Shown here piece by piece: positions 37,060-45,568 of a DNA stretch of 57,887 bases; within the stretch, counting starts at the first letter, position 1, and each line of letters opens with the position of its first letter. The notes beneath the pieces were generated by a model. That model did no database searches, was not told the DNA's origin, and saw only the letters and a program-made list of their open reading frames with translations. Position numbers and translations under genes: made by a program. The stretch comes from a virus: positions 1 through 57,887 of the IMG/VR virus record IMGVR_UViG_3300030118_006581; one strand, 5' to 3'.

Positions 37060-37646
37060 TTAAAAACCTCCATCTTTCTCAAATCAGGCCAGTCATCTAA
37101 AGTCCATTGCCTAGGTGTTGACTCTTTTGCCGCTGGTAGTTTTTCTAGTCCAAGTTTGGCTGTTTCTGGAGTCATATAATAATGGTATCCTACTGTGCTT
37201 ATATTTTGAGATGCCCAAGGGATGTCTGGCTCCCTACCATCATAAGACATTTTTTTCAATTTTTTATAGTCTTCCAAATTATCGCATAATATTACACCGC
37301 CACGACCTAAAGCTAGATGCTTTCTGAACTGAAAACTTACGCACATAAAAGTGTTTGGTATATAACTATCCTTTTTCCAAAGAACGGCAGCATCAATTAT
37401 ATTTGTGCCTCCAAGATAGTAATAATCAAGCCAATCTTCCTCTTTCCACTCAAGTTCTATATTTAACTTTTTGGATAAAAGAGGGATAGAAATATAAGTC
37501 TGAGTTGGGACAATAATCTTATCTACGTTTTTATATCGTAAGCAAAGTTCTATCCCGTGTGTACAGCAATCAACTGCCACAGCGTATGGAGCACCAAAAA
37601 AAGATGCTATCTCATTTTCAAATTCTTTTACTACCTCAAAACTCAT
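37056..37646 (-). CDS. Short DegT/DnrJ/EryC1-type sugar aminotransferase
   Basis: The protein keeps the central PLP part of DegT-family aminotransferases: VPTQTYIS near 46-53, D85 in the NIIDAAVLW segment, and catalytic Lys109 in SFQFRKHLALGRGG (104-117). Only 196 residues are present, against about 370 in the family, so the C-terminal small domain is missing. The start ATG at 37646 overlaps the upstream stop (ATGA); a GTG at 37655 is less likely. Because the reading frames on each side are coupled, this is a naturally short gene. It would add an amino group to a nucleotide-keto sugar if active. Confidence 0.82.
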   Translation of the reverse strand: MSFEVVKEFENEIASFFGAPYAVAVDCCTHGIELCLRYKNVDKIIVPTQTYISIPLLSKKLNIELEWKEEDWLDYYYLGGTNIIDAAVLWKKDSYIPNTFMCVSFQFRKHLALGRGGVILCDNLEDYKKLKKMSYDGREPDIPWASQNISTVGYHYYMTPETAKLGLEKLPAAKESTPRQWTLDDWPDLRKMEVFK

Positions 37647-38182
37647 TTTTTGCACTCCACGTTTAAACTCATCAAAGTTCCATTTTCCTTATCCATATGG
37701 GGTAAATATGCTTGAGAGTGATCATCGAATTTTGAATGGGAGGTATCTCTCCAGTCATATTTCTTAACCTCACTAAAGCCTGAATCCTCTAGCTCTCGCT
37801 TAAGCGATGGAAAATCATAAACTGTCCTATGATATATTGTCTCTTCGCCCATGGGCATCCTGCCATATAAAAGCCCAACAAATTTGTCGAGAGAATAACC
37901 CTCTTCCGTGTATAGTCTTGAAATTTCTGTAAAGTTAGGAACTGCGACTCTCAATGTGCCACCAGGTTTTAATATTCTTCTCCATTCACCAAGGACTGAT
38001 GGGATTTCCTGCCTATCAAAATATTCTACAACGTGTGAGGCATATATTAAATCGACTGTATTCTCACCAAATTGACTTAGATCAACAATGGATTCATAAT
38101 CTAGATGATCGTAATCTCCAGAATCTATATGAATCCATTCTTTTCCAAAATCTCTCCAGCCGCATCCCATATTTATTTTCAT
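37643..38182 (-). CDS. Class I SAM-dependent methyltransferase
   Basis: The start MKINMGCGWRDF holds motif I (NMGCGW, residues 4-9), followed by HIDSGDYDH (motif II) and the VDLIYASHVVEYF and WRRILKPGGTLRVAVPN segments typical of type 11/ubiquinone-like methyltransferases. It is 179 residues, a compact single domain. It overlaps the aminotransferase gene by 4 nt. N- or O-methylation of a cassette sugar is the likely job; the target is unknown. Confidence 0.87.
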   Translation of the reverse strand: MKINMGCGWRDFGKEWIHIDSGDYDHLDYESIVDLSQFGENTVDLIYASHVVEYFDRQEIPSVLGEWRRILKPGGTLRVAVPNFTEISRLYTEEGYSLDKFVGLLYGRMPMGEETIYHRTVYDFPSLKRELEDSGFSEVKKYDWRDTSHSKFDDHSQAYLPHMDKENGTLMSLNVECKK

Positions 38183-38595
38183 TATAAATACCTTTTATCC
38201 AGTGATTGACCTTCATAAGGTCCGGTCTTGTATTCATAGACAATCGTATCATCCTCAAGTATCTCATAAGTATGAGCGCCTTCAAGTGTAAAACTAGCAT
38301 CACCAGGTTTTAAGATAGGTGTTGCCAGGATTGTTTCGTTGTCTATGTCATACATATAACACTTAACACTGCCTTGTATTACAATCCAAGATTCTTGTGC
38401 TATTTGTTCTTTATATGTTCTTTCTTTTTTTATATGGTAATGTGGTTGAAAATTTTTACCTTGTTCAAGTTTCATAGTTGCACATTGAATGAATTGGTCT
38501 TCAGGAACTATATCTGTTCTACCATCCACATCCTCTAATCTATTAATCATATGAAGTAGGAGGTCTGGGTTTATCTTTGAATAGATCTTTAACAT
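38182..38595 (-). CDS. Cupin-like protein, 137 aa
   Basis: A single-domain cupin with a FQPHYHI metal-type motif near residues 49-55, a SWIVIQGSVKCYMYD strand pair, and PGDASFTLEGAHTYEI as motif 2 containing a second His. Similar proteins (WbuC-like) accompany O-antigen and polysaccharide genes, where their role is unclear. The ATG shares a base range with the stop of the GT42-like gene (7 nt overlap). Function beyond fold is unknown. Confidence 0.82.
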   Translation of the reverse strand: MLKIYSKINPDLLLHMINRLEDVDGRTDIVPEDQFIQCATMKLEQGKNFQPHYHIKKERTYKEQIAQESWIVIQGSVKCYMYDIDNETILATPILKPGDASFTLEGAHTYEILEDDTIVYEYKTGPYEGQSLDKRYL

Positions 38596-39284
38596 TTTAT
38601 CGCCTCCTCAATACTCATTTTTTTAAAACACTTTAGATTAGATATGGGGCTGCAATTTACCACTTCTATATCAGCGTGTGCAGCCCTATATGCAAACATA
38701 TTCCAAGTTGGCATATGAAATTTAATACCATCAGGAATATTATATTGATCACCTTTTTGTTGATAGTCATCAAACCAATAGTTCGGGTTCTTATCTGGTG
38801 TTTTATCCATAATCAGCCCAGGTCCGTCTTTTTTACTGCCGTCAACAAATTCAACATAGTTACAGTCTACACCCAAAAGGATAATTTTTTTATACCCCAT
38901 ACAAACAGCCGCCGAACAAGCGTTAGCACCACTATTACCATTATCGTGAAACTGAGTAAAACAATCTTCTGAATGATTCATCTTGTTGGTGCTACCATAC
39001 GGTAGCATATTTACAAATTGGAAATTATCTTTGTCACTTAAGTTCCTTATGTAAAAATGCTTTTTAAATTTACCTGAATCGATAAGATCAATGAAGCTTT
39101 GTTGGTGATTATCTGTTACACGATAATCAAAGCAGCCGTGATAGGTAGGCCACCAGTCTAAACGAGGATAGGCTCGATAGGCAGAATTTAATCCAAATGT
39201 GTCAATACCATCTAGCATAGAAAAATCAACATCCTTAAGGGATGGACCATTTCCCATAATAACTATCGTTTCACTCTTAGTCAT
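38589..39284 (-). CDS. GT42 sialyltransferase-like / DUF115-superfamily protein
   Basis: The protein begins with IVIMGNGPSLKDVDFSMLD, which closely resembles the nucleotide-binding start of Campylobacter Cst-II (GT42) and of DUF115/MptE-like proteins. A second conserved block, NSGANACSAAVCMGYKKIIL followed by LGVD (117-140), matches the block that binds CMP in those enzymes. GT42 enzymes transfer sialic acid from CMP-Neu5Ac. Length is 231 aa, slightly shorter than Cst-II. No membrane segment. Together with the GT29-like gene this suggests CMP-activated sugars are used here; the alternative is another DUF115-type glycosyltransferase. Confidence 0.75.
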   Translation of the reverse strand: MTKSETIVIMGNGPSLKDVDFSMLDGIDTFGLNSAYRAYPRLDWWPTYHGCFDYRVTDNHQQSFIDLIDSGKFKKHFYIRNLSDKDNFQFVNMLPYGSTNKMNHSEDCFTQFHDNGNSGANACSAAVCMGYKKIILLGVDCNYVEFVDGSKKDGPGLIMDKTPDKNPNYWFDDYQQKGDQYNIPDGIKFHMPTWNMFAYRAAHADIEVVNCSPISNLKCFKKMSIEEAIKC

Positions 39285-40128
39285 AAAAACTCCAAAATGT
39301 AGAACACCTTGTGTTCATATGTTCTCGACAAGATTCAGCACTATTAGCCCAAGATTCATATCTGTGTTGGACGTTTTCATTTAATATAGTTTCACACCCT
39401 AGCATTTGCGCTTCCATAACAAGCCTAGGACAAGTATCTGCACCATCAGGTAAAAATATAAGACCCTTTGAAGTAGACAATTTTATTAGTAATTCGTGAT
39501 AAGGTAAACCAGCAACTACTTCTGCCTCTAATGAGTTATCTTGCGCATACTTGACACATTTTTCATAACCCTTAATCCAAGAGTTTGTTCTAACAATAAG
39601 ATATTTGTCGTTTTTTTCATTGTCTCTTATCGAGTCAATAAATCTTAAATCACCCTTTGAAAAAACAGAATTTAAAGTTTCTGTATTTTCTTCTTTGATT
39701 GTCTTAACCCTCTGTAAGAAGATATTCTTTTGCGCATCGCTCATAAACCAGATTTTTTTTGCATACCCATAAAAGGCTAAATTTATCTTGTTCTCTTTTA
39801 TATCTGCACAATCACACTCCTGACCTGTTTGAATTCTGTGAAGATCCAAAGATCTGAATTTACAGAATTTGTAGTCGTACTCGACTATAGAATAATTTAC
39901 ATTTTTAATCAAATGAAGTTTTAACCTGTAATCAAGCGAAACAAAATTTAATACAACCCAGTGAGCTTCTTTATATTGGTTGATTACAGAGCTTGTAAGC
40001 TCAGCACATCTTATCTTTATTATGTTTTTATTATTGGGTCTCCCTTGGATAATAGCCTCCGAGGTAAGCTCCGCTCCACCAACATAATCTTCAGCAAAAG
40101 CATCAGCTAAGAATATCATAAGACTCAT
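39277..40128 (-). CDS. Glycosyltransferase, GT4/GT-B-like, 283 aa
   Basis: The start IFLADAFAEDYVGGAELTSEA matches the N-terminal donor-side loop of group 1 glycosyltransferases. A conserved C-terminal block, LIFLPDGADTCPRLVMEAQMLGCETI, is the usual E-x7-E region, with Asp in place of the first Glu. It is short for the family (about 350-400). It overlaps neighbours by 4-8 nt. Cytoplasmic; donor unknown. Confidence 0.83.
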   Translation of the reverse strand: MSLMIFLADAFAEDYVGGAELTSEAIIQGRPNNKNIIKIRCAELTSSVINQYKEAHWVVLNFVSLDYRLKLHLIKNVNYSIVEYDYKFCKFRSLDLHRIQTGQECDCADIKENKINLAFYGYAKKIWFMSDAQKNIFLQRVKTIKEENTETLNSVFSKGDLRFIDSIRDNEKNDKYLIVRTNSWIKGYEKCVKYAQDNSLEAEVVAGLPYHELLIKLSTSKGLIFLPDGADTCPRLVMEAQMLGCETILNENVQHRYESWANSAESCREHMNTRCSTFWSFYD

Positions 40129-41417
40129 ATTAAATCATCCAAAAGTGAATCCACTTCATCCTCATATTCTTGAACTGTTTTTAAATACGGAGAAAGTTCT
40201 TCGTTATTGAAATCCTTATACATACCCTTAATAACTTTTAGATTGTTTTTTTCTCTAAGATAATTTGAAAGATTTTTAGAATCTTCTAGGAACGATTCTT
40301 TATTCCTTCGGATAAAATTAAGAGACTTCTTAAAGGAGTCTTCTTTTGGATAAGCCCAAATACAAGACTCAGTAATTAAACCAGGCATCAAATGTTGTTG
40401 TTCTACAGGTTTTAAGTCATAAGCTACTTTGATAAAGTGGCTTTTAAGCTTAGTATTTCCAGCCCTGTTTTTACTGGGGGCTCTAAGAAAATCCAAATGG
40501 CCAGACCAGTTTGTTGCTATAATTGGAATACCGTTACAAGCTGCTCTAAAGATAGGTATACCAAAGCCTTCGCCATGTGTGGCTGTAACATAACAGTCAA
40601 TATAGTCTGGATTATATAATGACTCCATCTCTTGTTCTGTTAAACTACCGTGAACGAAATAAACCTTACACTTTCTACTAGGCGCTATAGCTTGAAGAGT
40701 TGCTTCAATATCCTGCTTTGTTGCATAGAAATCCATAGTACTATTATTATGCATATGTGTTTTTACAATAAGTCCTACTTCTTCATCATCTTTAAAGTTC
40801 TCTATAAACCATTTTAATGTCATCCTAAAGTTTTTTCTTGGTGCCATTTGAAGAACAGTAAGAAAGTTAAACTTTGTTTTAATATTCATACCTTTATAGA
40901 TGTCTATTTGTTCCACAGTATCATCGTGTCCAAATGGTATAACTGTGATTGGACACGAAATCCCAACACCGTTTTCATCTTTTGTATTTTTAAGGTTTTC
41001 TTTTGCGTGATTGGATACAACCAAGATATGCTTCATAGTGTTACATTTAGCAACCCATTCCGATGGTGCAAATGTTGTTTCTAAAGCGGCCGTGACACCT
41101 ATGTCGTGTGGGGACATAGGCTGGAATTCATTAGGTGGTCTCACTTGGTAAGTGGCAGTAAATAAGTCATTTATATTAATATTACCTTGAGCATCCTGTC
41201 GAGATACAAAAAGCCGATTTGTTTTGTCAATAAGATTTTTATACTTTTCGTAATATTTTGAACTACGACTAGTTGCAGCCCACTGAGTGTCTTGGACATA
41301 GACTTCTATTGTGTCTTGTAGTTCCAACAGTGAATCCAGTAATGTTCTTGCGTGTTCACTGTAACCTGATAGGTTACAAACGGGACCAACCACTAAGATT
41401 TTAGGTTTATTAATCAT
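40125..41417 (-). CDS. Glycosyltransferase family 4
   Basis: A full-length GT-B enzyme of 430 residues: the N-terminal VVGPVCNLSGYSEHARTLL loop, a FLTVLQMAPRKNFRMTLKWF linker segment, and the donor-binding HGEGFGIPIFRAACNGIPII block. The second Glu of the usual E-x7-E motif is an Arg here, so catalysis may differ or donor choice may be unusual. Stop and start overlap neighbours by 4 nt. It would transfer a sugar from a nucleotide donor with retention in the usual family mechanism. Confidence 0.88.
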   Translation of the reverse strand: MINKPKILVVGPVCNLSGYSEHARTLLDSLLELQDTIEVYVQDTQWAATSRSSKYYEKYKNLIDKTNRLFVSRQDAQGNININDLFTATYQVRPPNEFQPMSPHDIGVTAALETTFAPSEWVAKCNTMKHILVVSNHAKENLKNTKDENGVGISCPITVIPFGHDDTVEQIDIYKGMNIKTKFNFLTVLQMAPRKNFRMTLKWFIENFKDDEEVGLIVKTHMHNNSTMDFYATKQDIEATLQAIAPSRKCKVYFVHGSLTEQEMESLYNPDYIDCYVTATHGEGFGIPIFRAACNGIPIIATNWSGHLDFLRAPSKNRAGNTKLKSHFIKVAYDLKPVEQQHLMPGLITESCIWAYPKEDSFKKSLNFIRRNKESFLEDSKNLSNYLREKNNLKVIKGMYKDFNNEELSPYLKTVQEYEDEVDSLLDDLI

Positions 41418-42673
41418 AATTCTACTGTCCTAATATTATTGTATTTCTTTCTACTATCCCAAGATCCTCTCTCCTCATGAACCCGCAACATCAAATCAAC
41501 CCACTGTTTCTTAAAAACATCAAAATTGTAGTTATTCTTAACGTGTTGTTGTCCAAGTTCGCCAAGTTCTTTTAATTGTTGGGGAGTTTTTTTATACATT
41601 TCTAGAAGAGCGTTAATAAAATCGTCTTTATTGATTCTATCCTCGTAAATGTATGGCACCTGCTGCGATCCAATAACCGCCTTAGAACTTGGTTCAATTC
41701 CAATTCCAAACCATTTCTCTCCATCTGTGACTTGTTCCTGCAAACCGCCTGTCATATTAACAATAATTGGAGTGCCGCAAGATAGAGACTCAAGAGTTGC
41801 CAACCCGAACCCCTCTGCATCTGAAATATTAACTGTGCAATCAGCCATTGTGTAAAGCGCTGCTAATTGTTCAGCCTGAAGTTTATTGGTGGAAAGAAAA
41901 ATCTCTCCGTCATTAAACCCTAAATGAGAAGCAAGGTAATGCAATGGTTGCCCATGAGGATCGGTAGGGTCAGTATGCATAAACAAACAAACCTTTGATC
42001 GATCTACATCCTCCCTCTCTAGAAATTCCTTGAACCAATACACCAAACTACCAGACTGTTTTCTTCTAGCGTTCCGATTATTCCAGAAGAATATGAATTT
42101 ATCTTTTAGTGTTGGATTTATTTTATATAGGTCGTCTATTTCTTTCGAGGGTCTTGGATAGAAATGATCTGAATTTACTGCGTGTGGAACATATTCTTCC
42201 TCCACTTCTGGGCATACATTCTGAACTATATCACTTGTGACTTTCGAAATACTTGCGACCACATCATTAGCATCATAATATCTCTTATTGAATTTTGGGT
42301 ATGGATAATTATCCCAAACGTGATAATAAACCATAGGTAGTTTATCTCGAATCTGATCGTCTATTGACCATAACCATTCATAAAAACGTGGGTCGGTCAT
42401 AAAATATAGGATATCTGGTTTTCGATCTCTGATGAACTGGCTAATCATTTGAGGATTACCATAACCATCAACTGGGAATATTTCCCAAAATCCTGGATAT
42501 CCTTCGATTCTTTTAGGTTCATAGTTTTGATGCTTGATCGCTCCTCCAAGAGAGATCACATTAAACTTGCCACTATTAAGAAGAGCTTCTATAACATATT
42601 TTGTCTGGGTTCCCACTCCAGAAGGCAACAAAGGGTGGTCACTTATGGTCATAACCGTAATTTTTTTATCCAA
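41414..42673 (-). CDS. Glycosyltransferase family 4, TTG start
   Basis: A GT-B enzyme of 419 residues with HPLLPSGVGTQTKYV in the N-terminal donor loop, FIFFWNNRNARRKQSG in the linker and an intact E-x7-E in DAEGFGLATLESLSCG. The start is TTG at 42673 with GAGGTA well spaced upstream and overlapping the stop of the nuclease gene; the next in-frame ATG is 7 codons inside. It is the first gene of the sugar cassette in transcription order. Acceptor and donor unknown. Confidence 0.88.
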   Translation of the reverse strand: MDKKITVMTISDHPLLPSGVGTQTKYVIEALLNSGKFNVISLGGAIKHQNYEPKRIEGYPGFWEIFPVDGYGNPQMISQFIRDRKPDILYFMTDPRFYEWLWSIDDQIRDKLPMVYYHVWDNYPYPKFNKRYYDANDVVASISKVTSDIVQNVCPEVEEEYVPHAVNSDHFYPRPSKEIDDLYKINPTLKDKFIFFWNNRNARRKQSGSLVYWFKEFLEREDVDRSKVCLFMHTDPTDPHGQPLHYLASHLGFNDGEIFLSTNKLQAEQLAALYTMADCTVNISDAEGFGLATLESLSCGTPIIVNMTGGLQEQVTDGEKWFGIGIEPSSKAVIGSQQVPYIYEDRINKDDFINALLEMYKKTPQQLKELGELGQQHVKNNYNFDVFKKQWVDLMLRVHEERGSWDSRKKYNNIRTVEL

Positions 42674-42682
42674 TTTAATACC

Positions 42683-43522
42683 TCATTTGCAATACTCAGT
42701 CCTATAAAATTCACAGACACCTGGGCGGTGTTTGCAACTCGTACAAGAATTTCTGTTTTTAATATATCGTTCTTTTGTAATATTGTATAGGGCTGTAGTC
42801 AAAGATTTTAATGCATCTGTCGTTCTTTTTTTAGCCGCCGTAATTCTAACAAACTCTACTTTTTTTCCAGGCTTGGCAGTACGCTTTAAAAGAACAAAGT
42901 GACAATCAATATCTTTGGGATCAACATCATACTTTTGCGAATAAAAATGCTTATACAATACAAGCTGATAGGCCATAACCTTATCACTTTTCTTTTCACG
43001 ACGCCAACCCCAGGAGCAAGTCTTCCAATCGATTAGGTGAACCTTCTCATCTTTCTTAGAATGAACTACAAGGTCAATAAAACCTTTGAAATTTTTTTCT
43101 GCTTCCGTGAACTCTGTGATGGGTTGGTACAAAAACTCCTCAGCAGCTAAAACGTGCCAATCCTCGCCAAGTTTCCCAAATTTTTCTACTAGTGAGCGGT
43201 AAAGGTCGGGAATAATCTCAATGCCGTGAGCCATCCACAAAGGCAGGTCAAAGTCGTTAGCCGCTCTCTGTTGTTCATCAGCCGGCAGGGCTTTGAGTTC
43301 CTTTACAAACTGCTCCTTAAGCAAGGTAGTGATCTTTTCCTGAGATCTATACTGTTCAGTCTTTGTGAGAGTTTCCTCACATAGGGTATGTAAAGCTTTT
43401 CCAAAGGCAGTGTAAATATTGCCTTCAAACTTATTAATCTTATCAATATAGGTAAGCTTGTGATAGTGTGGGCAAATAAGCCAATTCTTCCACTCTGAAT
43501 AAGAGATATGTTTTCCAGCCAA
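42683..43522 (-). CDS. RecB/Cas4-like PD-(D/E)XK nuclease with Cys cluster
   Basis: The nuclease core shows GFIDLVV (D150), LIDWKT (D165, K167) and Q186, the PD-(D/E)XK pattern. Cys17 and a C-terminal set (Cys260, 263, 270, 278) could hold an iron-sulphur cluster as in Cas4 and AddB-like enzymes. It starts with TTG at 43522: every upstream in-frame codon back to a stop lacks ATG, and the protein begins with the family segment ISYSEWKNWLICP. Related genes in T4-like cyanophages are called RecB-like exonucleases and may process DNA ends during replication or packaging. Confidence 0.88.
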   Translation of the reverse strand: MAGKHISYSEWKNWLICPHYHKLTYIDKINKFEGNIYTAFGKALHTLCEETLTKTEQYRSQEKITTLLKEQFVKELKALPADEQQRAANDFDLPLWMAHGIEIIPDLYRSLVEKFGKLGEDWHVLAAEEFLYQPITEFTEAEKNFKGFIDLVVHSKKDEKVHLIDWKTCSWGWRREKKSDKVMAYQLVLYKHFYSQKYDVDPKDIDCHFVLLKRTAKPGKKVEFVRITAAKKRTTDALKSLTTALYNITKERYIKNRNSCTSCKHRPGVCEFYRTEYCK

Positions 43523-43537
43523 AGTTCCGTCGCTTTC

Positions 43538-44197
43538 TTAGTTGTTGACGAGTTCATCGATCTTGTTATATAGTTCCGGGCTAATTTTCTTTAGTTTTTG
43601 TTTACTTCCCAGAAAATACTGCTCAAATCCAGTAGCAAAGTATTCACGCAATGAAACAGAACTATAGGGTCGAATAAACATCCCAGAAGTAATCATTCTG
43701 AGTAGGTTTTTACCGACTCGCTTATAAAGAAACTGATCAAAATCCTCATCGAACTTAAGGTTTTTAAAATCATACTCCTGTGTCCAATATCCTTCTGACC
43801 TCAGTTCAAATTCCAACTCATATCTTTTTTTGAGAAACTCTTTTTTTATTTTTTGATCACCATAAATTTGTTCCGGGTATAGAACTTCTGCGTGGTGTGC
43901 AAATTCGTGAACAATATCATCTATCAAATCAGCAGCATTATCTTGATCTTGAGTTATATAAAAAACACCGTCTTTATACAGGGCATTAGCTTCACGATCA
44001 TCAAAAATTTCTTGGTGACCTATCTGCACTCCCTTAAGTCCACTAAATAATTTAGATGGTATTAGCTTCTCTACAGAGCGAAAAATAGCTTGGGCATCAA
44101 CGTTATCTGGTAGTTGATCTTTTTGATAAACAGGGACATTCCCAAACCGAAAATGCCTAGTGGTATTTTTTACCTTCTCAAAAACATATTCTCTCAT
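43538..44197 (-). CDS. Zinc metallopeptidase-like protein (HExxH)
   Basis: Residues 97-101 read HEFAH, a zincin motif, within IVHEFAHHAEVLYPE. A downstream REYFATGFEQYF segment (184-195) supplies candidate third-ligand glutamates E185 and E192, the spacing seen in the lethal-factor-like (ATLF) group of metallopeptidases. There is no signal peptide, so it acts in the cytoplasm or virion. It overlaps the PIN-PhoH gene by 4 nt and is followed by the nuclease gene after 15 nt. Target unknown; it could cleave a host or phage protein. Confidence 0.8.
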   Translation of the reverse strand: MREYVFEKVKNTTRHFRFGNVPVYQKDQLPDNVDAQAIFRSVEKLIPSKLFSGLKGVQIGHQEIFDDREANALYKDGVFYITQDQDNAADLIDDIVHEFAHHAEVLYPEQIYGDQKIKKEFLKKRYELEFELRSEGYWTQEYDFKNLKFDEDFDQFLYKRVGKNLLRMITSGMFIRPYSSVSLREYFATGFEQYFLGSKQKLKKISPELYNKIDELVNN

Positions 44198-45498
44198 AAT
44201 ATCTCCGAAGCAAGGGTTGCCAATTGTGATCTCTCACCTTTAGTTAGTGTGATATGTCCAGCAATGTCATAATTTTTAAATTTTTCTACTGCATGAGTCA
44301 AACCATTTGATACTGAATCTACATAGGAATTGTCTATTTGTTGTATATCACCTGTAAGAACTAACTTTGTCCCATGTCCTACCCTTGTTATTATAGTCTT
44401 TAATTCGTGTGCTGTCAAGTTTTGAGCCTCATCAACAATCATAAAAGCATTTGCGATAGAACGACCTCGAATATAAGTCATTGCCTCAATTTCAATAACT
44501 CCCTGTTCTACCTGCATATCTAGAGCAGTGCGGTCACCAAAGAGATGCTCCAAATTATCTCGAATTGGAGCGATCCACGGCAACATCTTCTCCTCTAAAG
44601 TCCCAGGCAGAAATCCAATATCTCTGCCCATTGGTTGCACTGGACGGGTAATTATAAGTTTGTCATAACCACCAGAAGCACCAGTAGTGTTAATGACTTG
44701 TTCCAATGCACAAGCTGTAGCTAACAATGTTTTACCAGTGCCAGCCGGACCTGTCAAGGACATTATATGAATATTTTTATCAAATAATAAATCCATAGCA
44801 TATTGTTGCTCTTTATTTCTTGCTGAGAGACCCCATATGTTTTTGTATTTATTTACTTTTTTTAAAGGTTTATTCTCTCCTTCATAGCGGCAAATCGCTG
44901 ACTTATTTGTTCCTTCGTTTTTAAGAAGAAGGAATTGATTGGGAAACAGTCTCTTCTTCTGCTCCGGGAGGACAAATGGCTCTCCTGTATAAAATCTATC
45001 AATAAGTGAGAAGTCCACTTCCAATTCTTGAGTACCAGTGAATAAATTTTCTACAGAATTAATAACCTTTTGTGGTTGATAGTCAAAACACTCTATACCA
45101 TAAGCATCACACTTGACTCTCATATTGAGATCCCGAGACACTACAGCGATCTCGTGACCTTTCTTTTTTAATCGGAGGGCGACGGCAATAATTTTATTAT
45201 CTGAGTCATCCTCTTTCATCCCAGCGGGTAGGAAATTTGCATCATAATGAGCCGCAAAGACTTTACCCTTGCCCCTCCCAAGCGCAACTCCTTCCATAAG
45301 ACTACCTTTTGAGCGCAACGCATCCAATACCCTGTTCATAGTTCGGGCATTAAGACCGGCAGTATCTTGACGGTGTTTATGTTTATCTATCTCATCTAAT
45401 ACAATTGTTGGGATTGCAATATTATTTTTCCCAAATGCCAATATGGAACCTGCCTCTGTAAGATACACATTTGTATCTAAAATGATGGTTTTCTTCAT
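44194..45498 (-). CDS. phoH: PIN-PhoH protein (RNase plus PhoH ATPase)
   Basis: Residues 1-130 form a PIN RNase domain with acidic residues D8, E36, D98/D100 and D123. Residues 220-430 form the PhoH NTPase with Walker A GPAGTGKT at 250-257, Walker B FMIVDEAQ at 352-359 and the ITRPV and GDIQQ segments. PIN-PhoH (PhoH2) proteins unwind and cut RNA. PhoH genes are frequent in marine phages. I prefer the ATG at 45498, which has a GGGGGA Shine-Dalgarno, over the TTG at 45510. It is the first protein gene after the tmRNA terminator, so it needs its own promoter or readthrough. Confidence 0.93.
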   Translation of the reverse strand: MKKTIILDTNVYLTEAGSILAFGKNNIAIPTIVLDEIDKHKHRQDTAGLNARTMNRVLDALRSKGSLMEGVALGRGKGKVFAAHYDANFLPAGMKEDDSDNKIIAVALRLKKKGHEIAVVSRDLNMRVKCDAYGIECFDYQPQKVINSVENLFTGTQELEVDFSLIDRFYTGEPFVLPEQKKRLFPNQFLLLKNEGTNKSAICRYEGENKPLKKVNKYKNIWGLSARNKEQQYAMDLLFDKNIHIMSLTGPAGTGKTLLATACALEQVINTTGASGGYDKLIITRPVQPMGRDIGFLPGTLEEKMLPWIAPIRDNLEHLFGDRTALDMQVEQGVIEIEAMTYIRGRSIANAFMIVDEAQNLTAHELKTIITRVGHGTKLVLTGDIQQIDNSYVDSVSNGLTHAVEKFKNYDIAGHITLTKGERSQLATLASEIL

Positions 45499-45545
45499 AT
45501 ATTCCCCCAAATAAGTGGGTTTATATAATTAGTTCTCAGGGTAAT

Positions 45546-45568
45546 AAAAAAGCCGCCCGAAGGCGGCT
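45546..45568 (-). terminator. Intrinsic terminator of the tmRNA gene
   Basis: On the minus strand AGCCGCC-TTCG-GGCGGCT forms a 7-bp GC-rich stem closed by a UUCG loop and is followed by a run of six T. The stem begins at the last base before the encoded CCA end of the tmRNA, so the precursor has a short 3' tail to be trimmed. Confidence 0.93.

Noticed and set aside
36265-37646. Short dehydrogenase and aminotransferase as frameshifted pseudogenes
   Set aside because: Their stops and starts overlap those of neighbours by 1-4 nt, catalytic residues are intact, and no remnant of the missing halves exists next to them.
42683-43522. Cas4 of a CRISPR adaptation module
   Set aside because: No cas1, cas2 or repeat array is near, and RecB-like nucleases are common stand-alone genes in T4-like phages.
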